Positions 26,095 through 34,104 of a stretch of DNA of 47,053 nucleotides are shown here, piece by piece; the stretch's first letter is position 1, and each line of letters opens with the position of its first letter. A program made the position numbers and the translations under genes. The DNA is from Bacteroidota bacterium. Its GTDB lineage: Bacteria; Bacteroidota; Bacteroidia; Bacteroidales; F082. The notes beneath the pieces are model-generated. The model made no database searches and was not told the origin of the DNA. It saw only the letters and a list, made by a program, of their open reading frames with translations. The stretch is taken from the NCBI GenBank assembly GCA_016845105.1, contig JAERTF010000161.1:1-47053 (forward strand), in the 5' to 3' direction.

Positions 26095-26997
26095 TTATCC
26101 TAAAATCAATCCAAAACCAAATAATAATGTAAATAATAAGGTTGTAATAGCAAGTTTCTTCAAATAAGGATCCAGAGCTTGGTTATTTTTGATTTTGCTT
26201 ATGGAGATTAGGTCTATAAAGAAAACAGGATAGGTAATTAAATAAACGAATTGCCAAGGATATTGATAAATAAGAGTGGTGAAAATAACAGCAAATAGTA
26301 ATGCTAAAATAACTAATGCATAATGATATATAAGTGCTTTCTTGAATCCAAAAACCAGTGCCATTGTCTGCTTTCCTGATTCTGCATCATTTTTCATGTC
26401 TCTAATATTGTTTAGGTTGAGCACACCTGTACTAAGAAATCCCAATGAAAAAGCTGGTAAAAAATAAACAAGTGATAAATTTCCTGTTAATAAGAAGTAT
26501 ACTCCCATTACGGCAATAGGTCCGAAAAACAGGAATACCATAATATCTCCTAAGGCAGAATAACCATATGCCTTCTTACCAATTGTATATTTAATTGCAG
26601 CTGCAATTGCAAGAATTCCTATGCCAAGAAATATTAAACTAGTAATCCAATTATTGCCTAACGATTCAACGATTAGCCATATTCCACTTATTAATGATAG
26701 GATTACAAATATTACTATCCCAAATTTCATTTCTACAGGAGAGATTATTCCACTTTGGATTGCGCGTTTTGGACCTAAACGATTTACATTGTCGGTACCC
26801 TTAATTCCATCACCATAGTCATTAGCCAAGTTTGATAGTATTTGAAGGAATAATGTGGTGGTAATTGCTAAAATAATTGTCATCCAACTATATACCCCAT
26901 AATAAATAGCTAAAAAACTACCCATTAATATGCTTGCTATTGCTAATGGGAGAGTCCTTAAACGGAATGCTTCAATCCATGAGTGTATTTTGGTCAT
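26095..26997 (-). CDS. menA: 1,4-dihydroxy-2-naphthoate polyprenyltransferase
   Basis: The 300-residue membrane enzyme has about eight or nine hydrophobic helices. The UbiA-family prenyl-diphosphate motif is present as NDYGDGIKGTDN (about 58-69), the second Asp-rich region as NNIRDMKNDAESGK (about 196-209), and the N-terminal RLRTLPLAIASILMGS is typical of MenA. It joins a polyprenyl chain to dihydroxynaphthoate in menaquinone synthesis. It follows menB on the same strand, but a four-helix-bundle gene lies between them. Downstream, 51 bases separate it from the ClC copy 2 start. Confidence 0.94.
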   Translation of the reverse strand: MTKIHSWIEAFRLRTLPLAIASILMGSFLAIYYGVYSWMTIILAITTTLFLQILSNLANDYGDGIKGTDNVNRLGPKRAIQSGIISPVEMKFGIVIFVILSLISGIWLIVESLGNNWITSLIFLGIGILAIAAAIKYTIGKKAYGYSALGDIMVFLFFGPIAVMGVYFLLTGNLSLVYFLPAFSLGFLSTGVLNLNNIRDMKNDAESGKQTMALVFGFKKALIYHYALVILALLFAVIFTTLIYQYPWQFVYLITYPVFFIDLISISKIKNNQALDPYLKKLAITTLLFTLLFGFGLILG

Positions 26998-27004
26998 AGG
27001 AATA

Positions 27005-27030
27005 ATTGGTAATTAGATATTGGACATTAG
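27005..27030 (+). repeat. Degenerate 12-mer repeat, menA side of the four-helix cassette
   Basis: ATTGGTAATTAG (27005-27016) and ATTGGACATTAG (27019-27030) are two similar 12-mers repeated at 14-base spacing. They lie eight bases upstream of the menA start and five bases from the four-helix gene stop. A related pair in inverted orientation lies on the other side of that gene. Confidence 0.6.
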
Positions 27031-27034
27031 ATAA

Positions 27035-27388
27035 TTATTTATTGCCGATTGATTTTATATATTTGTTAAGCATTTTACCGATAGTGTCAATGGATATTAT
27101 TAGTTCTGAGTATTTGTCGTCACTTATTAGTTTTCGTTTATTTGCTTTTCCCAACCATGTTTTTGTTTCATATAATGAACCCCTGGAATAATACCCAAAA
27201 TTTTTAGTTTTTTTGAAATGATAACGACCAAATCCTTCACTCAAGTTAGCAGCAACTGAATCAACAGCTCTGACAAGTTGTTTGCCAACGGTATCTTTTT
27301 GAAAGAAACTCCATCCATCAATAATTTGCCAAACATCCTCTCCAAGTTTCATTGATAGTTCATAGACTTTAAGTTCTTCCAGTTCCAT
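27035..27388 (-). CDS. Four-helix-bundle protein (23S rRNA intervening-sequence protein family)
   Basis: The 117-residue protein has the family pattern: LKVYELSMKLGEDVWQII at the start, QLVRAVDSVAANLSEGFGR (about 38-56) as the signature, then YYSRGSLYETKTWLGKA and a final helix. Proteins of this family are encoded in intervening sequences of 23S rRNA genes and in many other loci; they form pentamers of four-helix bundles, and their role is not known. Here it stands alone between menB and menA on the same strand, bounded by degenerate 12-mer repeats in opposite orientation. That layout suggests insertion of a repeat-bounded cassette into an operon rather than a part in menaquinone synthesis. 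Confidence 0.92.
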   Translation of the reverse strand: MELEELKVYELSMKLGEDVWQIIDGWSFFQKDTVGKQLVRAVDSVAANLSEGFGRYHFKKTKNFGYYSRGSLYETKTWLGKANKRKLISDDKYSELIISIDTIGKMLNKYIKSIGNK

Positions 27389-27442
27389 TACTTTACTTCT
27401 TAAGAAACAAATTATTTAGCCCCAGATATTTAGTTTAAAAAA

Positions 27443-27470
27443 CCAATGACCTATAACTAGTGACCAATAA
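27443..27470 (-). repeat. Degenerate 12-mer repeat, menB side of the four-helix cassette
   Basis: Read on the minus strand, ATTGGTCACTAG (27468-27457) and ATAGGTCATTGG (27454-27443) are two similar 12-mers at 14-base spacing. They begin about six bases after the menB stop. Both this pair and the one at 27005-27030 read inward toward the four-helix gene, like imperfect terminal inverted repeats. Confidence 0.6.
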
Positions 27471-27475
27471 CCAGT

Positions 27476-28297
27476 TTAGGGAAATTTAGGATACTTATGA
27501 AAATCAGGATCTCTTTTTTCAAGAAAGGCGTGTTTTCCTTCTTGGGCTTCATCTGTTAGATAATATAGTAATGTTGCGTTACCGGCAAACTCTTGCAAAC
27601 CAATCTGTCCATCAAGCTCAGCATTCATGCCTAATTTGATCATCCTCAGGGCCATTGGACTTCTTTTATGCATCGTTAAGCACCAGTCAACAGCTTCATC
27701 TTCTAGATCGGATAAAGGAACAACTTTGTTTACCATACCCATTTCCATGGCCTCTTTTGCAGAGTACTGTTTATTTAAAAACCATATTTCACGAGCTTTC
27801 TTTTGTCCAACAATTGCTGCTAAATATGATGAACCTAAGCCTGCGTCAAAACTCCCAACTTTTGGGCCGGTTTGTCCAAATATTGCATTATCACTAGCAA
27901 TAGTCATATCACATACAACATGCAGTACATGTCCTCCTCCAATTGCAAAACCATTTACCATTGCAACCACCGGTTTTGGCATTGATCGTATTTTGCGCTG
28001 AACATCAAGTACGTTTAGCCTTGGCACACCATCCTTTCCAATATAGCCGCCTTTTCCTTTTACGTTTTGGTCACCTCCGCTACAAAATGCTTTTTCGCCT
28101 TGGCCTGTTATTAGTATTGTATATATGTCCTGATCTTCTCTAAGCATTTCCATAGCTACTGCCATTTCAGTAGTAGTAGTAGGTGTAAATGCATTGTAAT
28201 ATCTGGGTCTATTGATAGTAAGTTTGGCAATATGATTCCACTTTTCTAGTTTGATTTCCTCAAAACTGTGAATTGATTTCCAATCTCTTTTGCTCAT
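27476..28297 (-). CDS. menB: 1,4-dihydroxy-2-naphthoyl-CoA synthase
   Basis: The 273-residue crotonase-fold enzyme matches MenB in length. The oxyanion-hole and substrate segments are [15 protein letters not shown] (about 71-85), [18 protein letters not shown] (about 113-130) and [21 protein letters not shown] (about 140-160); the C-terminal [12 protein letters not shown] is typical. It closes the second ring from succinylbenzoyl-CoA to give dihydroxynaphthoyl-CoA. It has its own candidate promoter and is divergent from sfsA. menA follows after the inserted four-helix gene. Confidence 0.97.
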   Translation of the reverse strand: MSKRDWKSIHSFEEIKLEKWNHIAKLTINRPRYYNAFTPTTTTEMAVAMEMLREDQDIYTILITGQGEKAFCSGGDQNVKGKGGYIGKDGVPRLNVLDVQRKIRSMPKPVVAMVNGFAIGGGHVLHVVCDMTIASDNAIFGQTGPKVGSFDAGLGSSYLAAIVGQKKAREIWFLNKQYSAKEAMEMGMVNKVVPLSDLEDEAVDWCLTMHKRSPMALRMIKLGMNAELDGQIGLQEFAGNATLLYYLTDEAQEGKHAFLEKRDPDFHKYPKFP

Positions 28298-28318
28298 GGT
28301 TTAGTATTTTAATTTGCA

Positions 28319-28326
28319 CAAAAATA
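28319..28326 (-). promoter_or_regulatory. Candidate -7 element (TATTTTTG) for menB
   Basis: TATTTTTG on the minus strand matches TAnnTTTG and ends 21 bases before the menB ATG. No TTTG -33 box is found at the usual spacing. Confidence 0.45.
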
Positions 28327-28446
28327 GGAAAAAAGAGGGGAGATGTAAGATGTTATTGTTGTTAGTAGGCTGGGTTTATTTGTAACCTGATAACAACAAC
28401 ACCGACAACAACGATACCTCCACCTCCTACACAACCTTTTATTCTA

Positions 28447-28454
28447 TATTTTTG
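28447..28454 (+). promoter_or_regulatory. Candidate -7 element (TATTTTTG) for sfsA, near-leaderless
   Basis: TATTTTTG matches TAnnTTTG and ends five bases before the sfsA ATG at 28460. If used, transcription would start at or next to the start codon. No -33 TTTG is visible. Confidence 0.4.
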
Positions 28455-28459
28455 CCATT

Positions 28460-29152
28460 ATGAAATTTGCATCAAGATTAGTTTCTGGTAAACTACTCCG
28501 ACGTTATAAGAGGTTTCTGGCTGATATTGAATTGGAAGATGGTACAGTTGTAGTTGCCCATTGTACCAATTCTGGATCAATGAAATCTTGTATTAAGGAA
28601 GGCGCGCCAGTATTATTATCAGTAGCCGAAGACCCCAAAAGAAAAACTCGTTTCACTTGGGAAATGATTTATATAAATAATGGCTGGGTTGGTGTAAATA
28701 CTTTGATGCCTAACCGTTTAGTCTACGATGCTATTTCCAATAATACTTTGGATAGCTTATTGGGATATGATATCATCAAAAGAGAGGTGAAATTTGGTGA
28801 TAGTAGATTCGATATATACTGTGAGAATGATATTGAAAAGTGTTTCATTGAAGTGAAAAATGTTACTATGAAAGTTGGTAATTCAGCATTATTCCCTGAT
28901 GCTGTAACCGAAAGAGGTAGAAAACATTTGGAAACATTGATTAAAGTAAAAGAACAAGGCTTAAGAGCGGTTATGGTTTATGTTATTCAACGTATGGATG
29001 TTAGTAGTTTTGGTTTAGCTTCAGATATTGATCCGGATTATTCTGATTCATTAAGAAGAGCCATTAGAAATGGTGTTGAGATAATGGCCTTACAGGCAAG
29101 AGTATATCCAGTAGGAATAGAAATAGTAAACCATTTACCCATTATATTTTAA
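28460..29152 (+). CDS. sfsA: DNA/RNA nuclease SfsA family protein
   Basis: The 230-residue length and the motifs match SfsA: an N-terminal OB-like region with KRYKRFLADIELEDG and the HCTNSGSM motif (about 34-41), then a nuclease-like domain with SRFDIYCE and FIEVKNVTM (about 113-140), including the D and E-x-K of a PD-(D/E)xK fold, and PDAVTERGRKHLETL. It was first named as a sugar-fermentation stimulator; homologues bind DNA, and the core resembles nucleases. Its physiological role is uncertain. It is divergent from menB and converges with the mevalonate kinase gene, overlapping its end by four bases. Confidence 0.95.
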   Translation: MKFASRLVSGKLLRRYKRFLADIELEDGTVVVAHCTNSGSMKSCIKEGAPVLLSVAEDPKRKTRFTWEMIYINNGWVGVNTLMPNRLVYDAISNNTLDSLLGYDIIKREVKFGDSRFDIYCENDIEKCFIEVKNVTMKVGNSALFPDAVTERGRKHLETLIKVKEQGLRAVMVYVIQRMDVSSFGLASDIDPDYSDSLRRAIRNGVEIMALQARVYPVGIEIVNHLPIIF

Positions 29153-30060
29153 TTGTTTATAATATGTGTTGCGAAATTATCAAATGTTCTTATTGATTTT
29201 TTCAGATCATTAGTAAACCCTAACATCATTCCACCACCTCCTGAACCACAAAGTTTTAAATAATATTCATTTGTCTTTAAACCAGTTTCCCATTCATTTC
29301 TAATATTATTCGGAATCATTGGTTTTAATACTTCATAAGTAAGAGTTGATAGTCTTTTTATTTCAGTAAGTAGATTTGCAGTATCATTATTTAAAAGGTG
29401 TTTAATACACTTATTTGTTGAAGGTATAGTATGATTTTGAAACTTGTCTTTAAAACTCTTTTTTTTATACTCATTAAAAAACCAGCTTACGAGTGGCTGA
29501 GTTTCTCCGGTTGTTTTAGTGTCGATTAAAAAGATTCCACTTCTCTTGTCTTCTCCAACTTTTGGAACTTCTGTTGTTACTAACTCTCCTGTGTCTTTTA
29601 TTAAAATGGGTTTATTGATATATGAAACAAGGGGGTCAATCCCTGAACTATTCCCATGGTAGTGCGATTCCATCCTTGAGAATAAGTTTTGGAGAGCATA
29701 TAGATCATTGGATTTTTGTTTAGCATATGAATTGTAAACTGAAGCAACAATTGCTCCCGAGCTACCAAGTCCATAACTGATGGGTATATTGCACTCAAAT
29801 ATTAGCCCATTTTCAATATCTTTTTTGAACAATATTGTATCAATCTCATTTGAAAACCCATTGTGGTCCAAATAGTTTAGATACTCTTTAAGGTATACAG
29901 TAGAATAGTGATTGCTTTGTTTGCCTGGTGATGATGGGTCGAATAACAGTTGTCCAAAAAACTTTTCAAACGGAATACTCAAGGCCATAGATCCTTTCAT
30001 TAAACTATATTCTCCAAAAAGAAGAATTTTAGAGTTGAATTTACGATCTTTAGTAATCAT
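29149..30060 (-). CDS. Mevalonate kinase-like GHMP kinase
   Basis: The 303-residue protein has GHMP-kinase motifs: KILLFGEYSLMKGSMALSIP (about 11-30, motif 1), PISYGLGSSGAIVAS (about 93-107, the ATP-binding loop) and the C-terminal KLCGSGGGGMMLGF (about 269-282, motif 3). Its position directly after diphosphomevalonate decarboxylase (TAATG, one-base overlap) points to mevalonate or phosphomevalonate phosphorylation in isoprenoid synthesis; the motif spacing resembles mevalonate kinase. Sequence alone does not separate mevalonate kinase from phosphomevalonate kinase. The product feeds the polyprenyl chain used by MenA. Confidence 0.82.
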   Translation of the reverse strand: MITKDRKFNSKILLFGEYSLMKGSMALSIPFEKFFGQLLFDPSSPGKQSNHYSTVYLKEYLNYLDHNGFSNEIDTILFKKDIENGLIFECNIPISYGLGSSGAIVASVYNSYAKQKSNDLYALQNLFSRMESHYHGNSSGIDPLVSYINKPILIKDTGELVTTEVPKVGEDKRSGIFLIDTKTTGETQPLVSWFFNEYKKKSFKDKFQNHTIPSTNKCIKHLLNNDTANLLTEIKRLSTLTYEVLKPMIPNNIRNEWETGLKTNEYYLKLCGSGGGGMMLGFTNDLKKSIRTFDNFATHIINN

Positions 30061-31130
30061 TATAGGTTTAGTTTTTGTGGTCCATTACCTACTCTATCAT
30101 GAATTACAGTATTGTTGGATGTAAATTGCAGTAGTTCATTTTTAATAAAAATCTTAACCTTATCATCATAACTGTGAGGATAAAGTAGATGGATATTTGG
30201 TCCGGCATCAAGAGTAAAACAAACAGGTATTTCTTTTTCATTTCGGAACTGCCAGATTCTCTCAATAATTGATATGGTATTGGGTTTCATTAGAAGATAA
30301 TATGGCAGCGATGTCATCATCATGGCATGAAGAGTAAGTGCCTCTGATTCCACAATATTTATGAAGTTATTTAAATCGCCCTTTCCAATTATATCAATAA
30401 GTTTACTAATATTTGCAGAAGCTTGATTGTATCTGCCATTTTTAAATGGGTTACTATTCATCAATCCATGCCCAACTGTGCTTGAGACTTTTTTCTCTTC
30501 TGAATCTACAATTAGAATTGAATCGTGATAATTTTTAAAAACATCACTAACACCATCAATTACAGGGCTTCCGTATAAATTTGAACCTTTATTTATTTCA
30601 CCCCAGCTAACTAGTCCACCGTAAATTGATCTGCAAGCGCTTCCTGATCCCAACCTAGCTATGTAAGAAGCTTTTTTGTAAAATTCTTCTTCGTTTGAAA
30701 AAGTGTTGAAATACTGGTTTTCGATATCACATAATATTAATGCAATGGCACTCATTCCTGATGCTGATGAAGCAATTCCGGCTGAATGTGGAAATGTATT
30801 TTTTGAGTATATTTTAAAGTCAAGCTGTTTAATAAATGGGAAAATTGAAGCAATTCTATTAAAAAACAAGCATGTTTTTTCTGCAAATCTTTTATTTGGA
30901 ATTCCTTCAAGAAAAAACTCGATACTACACCCATCATTATAGGTTGGCGAAAACTCTATTATCGTTTCTGTTTGGCAATTATTGAGGGTAAAACTTAATG
31001 AGGCATTGGTAGGAATTTGGAGATCTTTCTTACCCCAATATTTAATCAATGCAATATTGGAGGGACTACTCCATCCAATTTTACCGGATGGGATATCGTT
31101 GAAAATGAGATTAGGATTATTGTAATTCAC
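30060..31130 (-). CDS. mvaD: Diphosphomevalonate decarboxylase
   Basis: The 356-residue protein carries the MvaD signature SPSNIALIKYWGKKD (about 22-36) followed by NASLSFTLN, then PHSAGIASSASGMSAIAL (about 113-130, the GHMP ATP loop), the RLGSGSACRSIYGGLVSW segment (about 155-172) and CFTLDAGPNIHLL near the end. It converts diphosphomevalonate to isopentenyl diphosphate with ATP hydrolysis, decarboxylation and loss of phosphate. It shows that the organism uses the mevalonate route. The kinase gene follows with a one-base overlap. It is divergent from the LytS-type kinase gene, with a palindromic repeat in the gap. Confidence 0.95.
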   Translation of the reverse strand: MNYNNPNLIFNDIPSGKIGWSSPSNIALIKYWGKKDLQIPTNASLSFTLNNCQTETIIEFSPTYNDGCSIEFFLEGIPNKRFAEKTCLFFNRIASIFPFIKQLDFKIYSKNTFPHSAGIASSASGMSAIALILCDIENQYFNTFSNEEEFYKKASYIARLGSGSACRSIYGGLVSWGEINKGSNLYGSPVIDGVSDVFKNYHDSILIVDSEEKKVSSTVGHGLMNSNPFKNGRYNQASANISKLIDIIGKGDLNNFINIVESEALTLHAMMMTSLPYYLLMKPNTISIIERIWQFRNEKEIPVCFTLDAGPNIHLLYPHSYDDKVKIFIKNELLQFTSNNTVIHDRVGNGPQKLNL

Positions 31131-31149
31131 GATTATACGTTAAGTGATC

Positions 31150-31256
31150 GTCATTTCTACCGAATCCTGGCAAAGGAAATAATTGTAGAGATCTCATTGA
31201 ACTCGCTATTCGTGATTTCTCCACATTTCCTAATGATAGACCATGGTTGATATGAC
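31150..31256. repeat. Degenerate intergenic palindromic repeat
   Basis: The gap between mvaD and the LytS-type kinase gene holds a long imperfect inverted repeat. GTCATTTCTACCGAATC (from 31150) resembles the reverse complement of the other end, GTCATATCAACCATGGTC (from 31256). Inside, GGAAATAATTGTAGAGATC (from 31175) resembles GGAAATGTGGAGAAATC (reverse strand from 31230). The form GTCATTTC-ACCGAA...GGAGAAATC is a known style of dispersed palindromic repeat in Bacteroidota intergenic DNA. Copy number cannot be tested here. Confidence 0.5.
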
Positions 31257-31364
31257 AGAAAATATTATTTACGTGGTAAAGATATTAATTAATGAGGTTT
31301 GAAAATAATATGATTGAATTTTGTAGTTTTACGACTGTATTTCATTACACAGTTATTTTAATAT

Positions 31365-33506
31365 ATGCCCAATCCTAAAGTTCTAAAAACAGGTTTACTG
31401 TATTTTTTGCTTCATCCAATAATGCTGGCTTTTTACTTGTGGGTGGGGATATTATATTTTACTCCAAATTATTTCCAGAAGTATAAAGCTGAAATAATAA
31501 ATAATGAGCATTTAAAGGACTATAGCAAAACTTTTTATCATGATCTAAATGATGATGGTGTAAGTGAAAAAGTTTCAACTGGATACAATAATGGCAATAA
31601 TGATATCAGGATTCAGCTCTATAATTTGAATAATCAGGTATATAACCAATGGACACCCAAAGGGAAATGGCTGATTTATTACAAACCTATGTTTGGTGAT
31701 TATAACAACAATGGGTTTTCTGAAATATTCTGCCTTACAATTAATGGAGATTCAATTTTTATGAGCATAATTGAACCCATGCTCGACAGTGGGCTAATAA
31801 TAAGAGACCGTTTTGTTTGTAAAGCAGGTACTTATCTTAATGGAATAACCGATATTGTAGATTGGGGAGGTAAATTAATGGATATAAACGGCGATAGTCT
31901 TTTAGAGTTTGTTTTTTTTATCCATAGCGGATTTTCTAAATTTCCACGAAGCACATTTGCTTATTACATTAACAAAGACTCATTAGTCAATTCACAACTG
32001 AGCGCTTCCGGAATAAATCAACACATTCAATTTATGGATATAAACGGAGATGGTATTGAAGAAATAACAGGACACGTTGGATCGCCTGAAAACATTCACT
32101 ATCCTCTGCCCTATACTGATAGTAGTTCATGGTTAATGGTGATGGATCCTTCAACCATGGATTTTCAATTTCCACCTATACGATTCGATGGAGGAATTGG
32201 ATCTTACGTAAATCCTGAGTTTTATAGCATCAATAAGAAAAAGTACATTGCAACTACTTTTTATCGTAATTCAGCTAAATTTGGTATTGACGATATTCAG
32301 TTAAATCTATTCAATGAAAATGGGAAACTGTTATGTGAAAATATAGTTAGTAAACGCTTTGCAAAGAAAATCTCATTTATCAATCCAAATCTAGAAGATG
32401 TAGAAAACTTTTTTCTGATTGACAATAATGCCAATATTTACAAAGCTGATACATCTCTTAGATTGACCAGAGTTTATGGTTCGCAAATTGATGACTTGTT
32501 CGTAGAGGTGCTCAAATATAGTATTTTAGATGCCGATGGTGATGGTGAAGATGAATTGTTGTTTTTAGGAGGTAATAAAAAAGCTGAAAATATTTTGCTT
32601 ATATTTAGGCAAAATCTAGAAGCATCATCATCAGTCGTTTTGCCTTATTCCAAACATGTTAGTGATTATCATTTTTGTTTAGTTAAAGATGGAACTTCCG
32701 TTTCACCTATTCTTATGTTACAAGCAGACAATATTGTATACTATGTAAAATATGTCAATTCAGGCTACTATTTTTATAAGTACCCCACCTACATTGCAGT
32801 ATATTTAATATTACTTCTGTTCTTTGTATTATTACAAAAAGCACAAAATAAACTTGCTCAACGAAAATTTGAAGCAGAGAAGTTTTTAATGAAACAAAAA
32901 ATGGCTCTTTCAAAACGCCAACTTGAACCTCATTTTATGTTGAATACTTTAAATAATATTGGCCATATGTTTTCGAAAGAGAACAAAGAAGATGCTCAAT
33001 ATTATTTTGGGAGATTTGCATCCCTAATTCATCGTGGATTGAAATATGCTGATCAAGTGGAAATGAGTTTGTATGAAGAATTTGAATTTGTTAGAGATTA
33101 CCTTATTCTTCAGAAAAAACGATTTGATGGCGATTTTAGTTTCTCCATTGAGTCAGAAGAAAGCCTGAATTTAGATAAAATTTTCATACCTCATTCATTG
33201 GTTTACACCTTTGTTGAAAATGCTGTTAAACATGGACTAAGGCCTAAATTAGGAAGAAAAACTCTCATAATAAAAGCATATAAATCAGGCACAGAAACTA
33301 TAATTACCATATGCGATAATGGTATTGGTAGACAAAAATCCAAGGTAATTGGAACTGGTGGGACGGGAAAAGGCTTAGAAATAATAGCTAGTATTATAGA
33401 TGGTTACAACAATCTTAATAACAGATTTGTCAGGTATGATATACTGGATCTAACAACTGGAAGTATTGAGAAAACAGGGACAGAAGTAAGAGTTTATATT
33501 GGTTAA
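31365..33506 (+). CDS. LytS/YehU-type sensor histidine kinase with FG-GAP-like sensor domain
   Basis: The 713-residue protein has a membrane helix at about 9-32, a large extracytoplasmic region (33-470), a second helix at about 472-492 and a cytoplasmic kinase. The outer region contains calcium-loop-like repeats typical of FG-GAP/VCBS propeller blades: D60LNDDG, D112YNNNG, D173INGDS, D225INGDG and D389ADGDGEDE. The kinase part is of the His_kinase/LytS type: LEPHFMLNTLNN with the phosphoacceptor His523, VENAVKHG (617-624) and DNGIG (651-655). No LytTR response regulator is adjacent, so the partner lies elsewhere. The signal may be a sugar, a cell-wall ligand or calcium; this is inference. Confidence 0.85.
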   Translation: MPNPKVLKTGLLYFLLHPIMLAFYLWVGILYFTPNYFQKYKAEIINNEHLKDYSKTFYHDLNDDGVSEKVSTGYNNGNNDIRIQLYNLNNQVYNQWTPKGKWLIYYKPMFGDYNNNGFSEIFCLTINGDSIFMSIIEPMLDSGLIIRDRFVCKAGTYLNGITDIVDWGGKLMDINGDSLLEFVFFIHSGFSKFPRSTFAYYINKDSLVNSQLSASGINQHIQFMDINGDGIEEITGHVGSPENIHYPLPYTDSSSWLMVMDPSTMDFQFPPIRFDGGIGSYVNPEFYSINKKKYIATTFYRNSAKFGIDDIQLNLFNENGKLLCENIVSKRFAKKISFINPNLEDVENFFLIDNNANIYKADTSLRLTRVYGSQIDDLFVEVLKYSILDADGDGEDELLFLGGNKKAENILLIFRQNLEASSSVVLPYSKHVSDYHFCLVKDGTSVSPILMLQADNIVYYVKYVNSGYYFYKYPTYIAVYLILLLFFVLLQKAQNKLAQRKFEAEKFLMKQKMALSKRQLEPHFMLNTLNNIGHMFSKENKEDAQYYFGRFASLIHRGLKYADQVEMSLYEEFEFVRDYLILQKKRFDGDFSFSIESEESLNLDKIFIPHSLVYTFVENAVKHGLRPKLGRKTLIIKAYKSGTETIITICDNGIGRQKSKVIGTGGTGKGLEIIASIIDGYNNLNNRFVRYDILDLTTGSIEKTGTEVRVYIG

Positions 33507-33608
33507 AAAAGATAGTAACATTTTAATATATATTCAAAATTCCTCTTGCCACCTTAAAGGATATTTTTTTGTATTTTTACTATTTAAAACTAAACCTAAT
33601 TACTTATC

Positions 33609-33977
33609 ATGAAGAAACTAATATTCTTATTCGTATTCTCAATAGTTACTTTTAGTTACTACTCCTGCAAAGAAGTAGAAGACATATTGACCTGTGATAA
33701 TGGTCTAAGAGGAGTGAAGCTTGAACATAGTACTCCCGACTCAACAAATTTAAAGTTAGTTAATATTGAGTTTTTATATGATGATGATAACGGTGAATAT
33801 ATTGGCGAAGTTATGTGGGACTTTGGAGATGGGAAAAATGAGGTAACACAAGGATTTTTTGTTAGTCATGAATATGATACTACTGGAACATATAGAGTTA
33901 AGGCAATGTCATCAATTCATATTAATTCAGAAAGATCGTGTGTTGCAGTAATAGAAACTGTATTTGATGTACCATAA
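33609..33977 (+). CDS. PKD-domain lipoprotein
   Basis: The 122-residue protein has a lipoprotein signal with Cys20 (YYSC) and one PKD domain: FLYDDDNGEYIG, then VMWDFGDGK (about 68-76), SHEYDTTGTYRVKAM (about 86-100) and a last strand near the C-terminus. It is probably anchored in the outer or inner membrane with the PKD domain exposed. It lies 102 bases after the LytS-type kinase gene on the same strand, so it could be co-expressed, but no functional link is evident. It resembles the PKD lipoprotein at 2583 in size and plan. Confidence 0.78.
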   Translation: MKKLIFLFVFSIVTFSYYSCKEVEDILTCDNGLRGVKLEHSTPDSTNLKLVNIEFLYDDDNGEYIGEVMWDFGDGKNEVTQGFFVSHEYDTTGTYRVKAMSSIHINSERSCVAVIETVFDVP

Positions 33978-34104
33978 CCCAGGTCTTAATCGTGAATATT
34001 TTTTATTCAGAATCTTAGTATGCCAATTTCTTCAATATTCATTGATAAGTAAACCCTTGTAATTCAGGTAAATATTCGTATTTCTAACAAAGTGAAGAAA
34101 AGTT

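Noticed and set aside
27035..27388. 23S rRNA intervening sequence
   Set aside because: The four-helix-bundle protein belongs to that family, but no rRNA sequence flanks it; the neighbours are menB and menA.
27627..28001. 124-codon open frame on the plus strand opposite menB
   Set aside because: menB is clearly coding on the other strand, and this frame shows no family pattern or start signal.
33978..34104. Terminator between the convergent lipoprotein and T9SS cargo genes
   Set aside because: GAATA/TATTC near 33992-34007 is only five pairs with an all-T loop, too weak to call.
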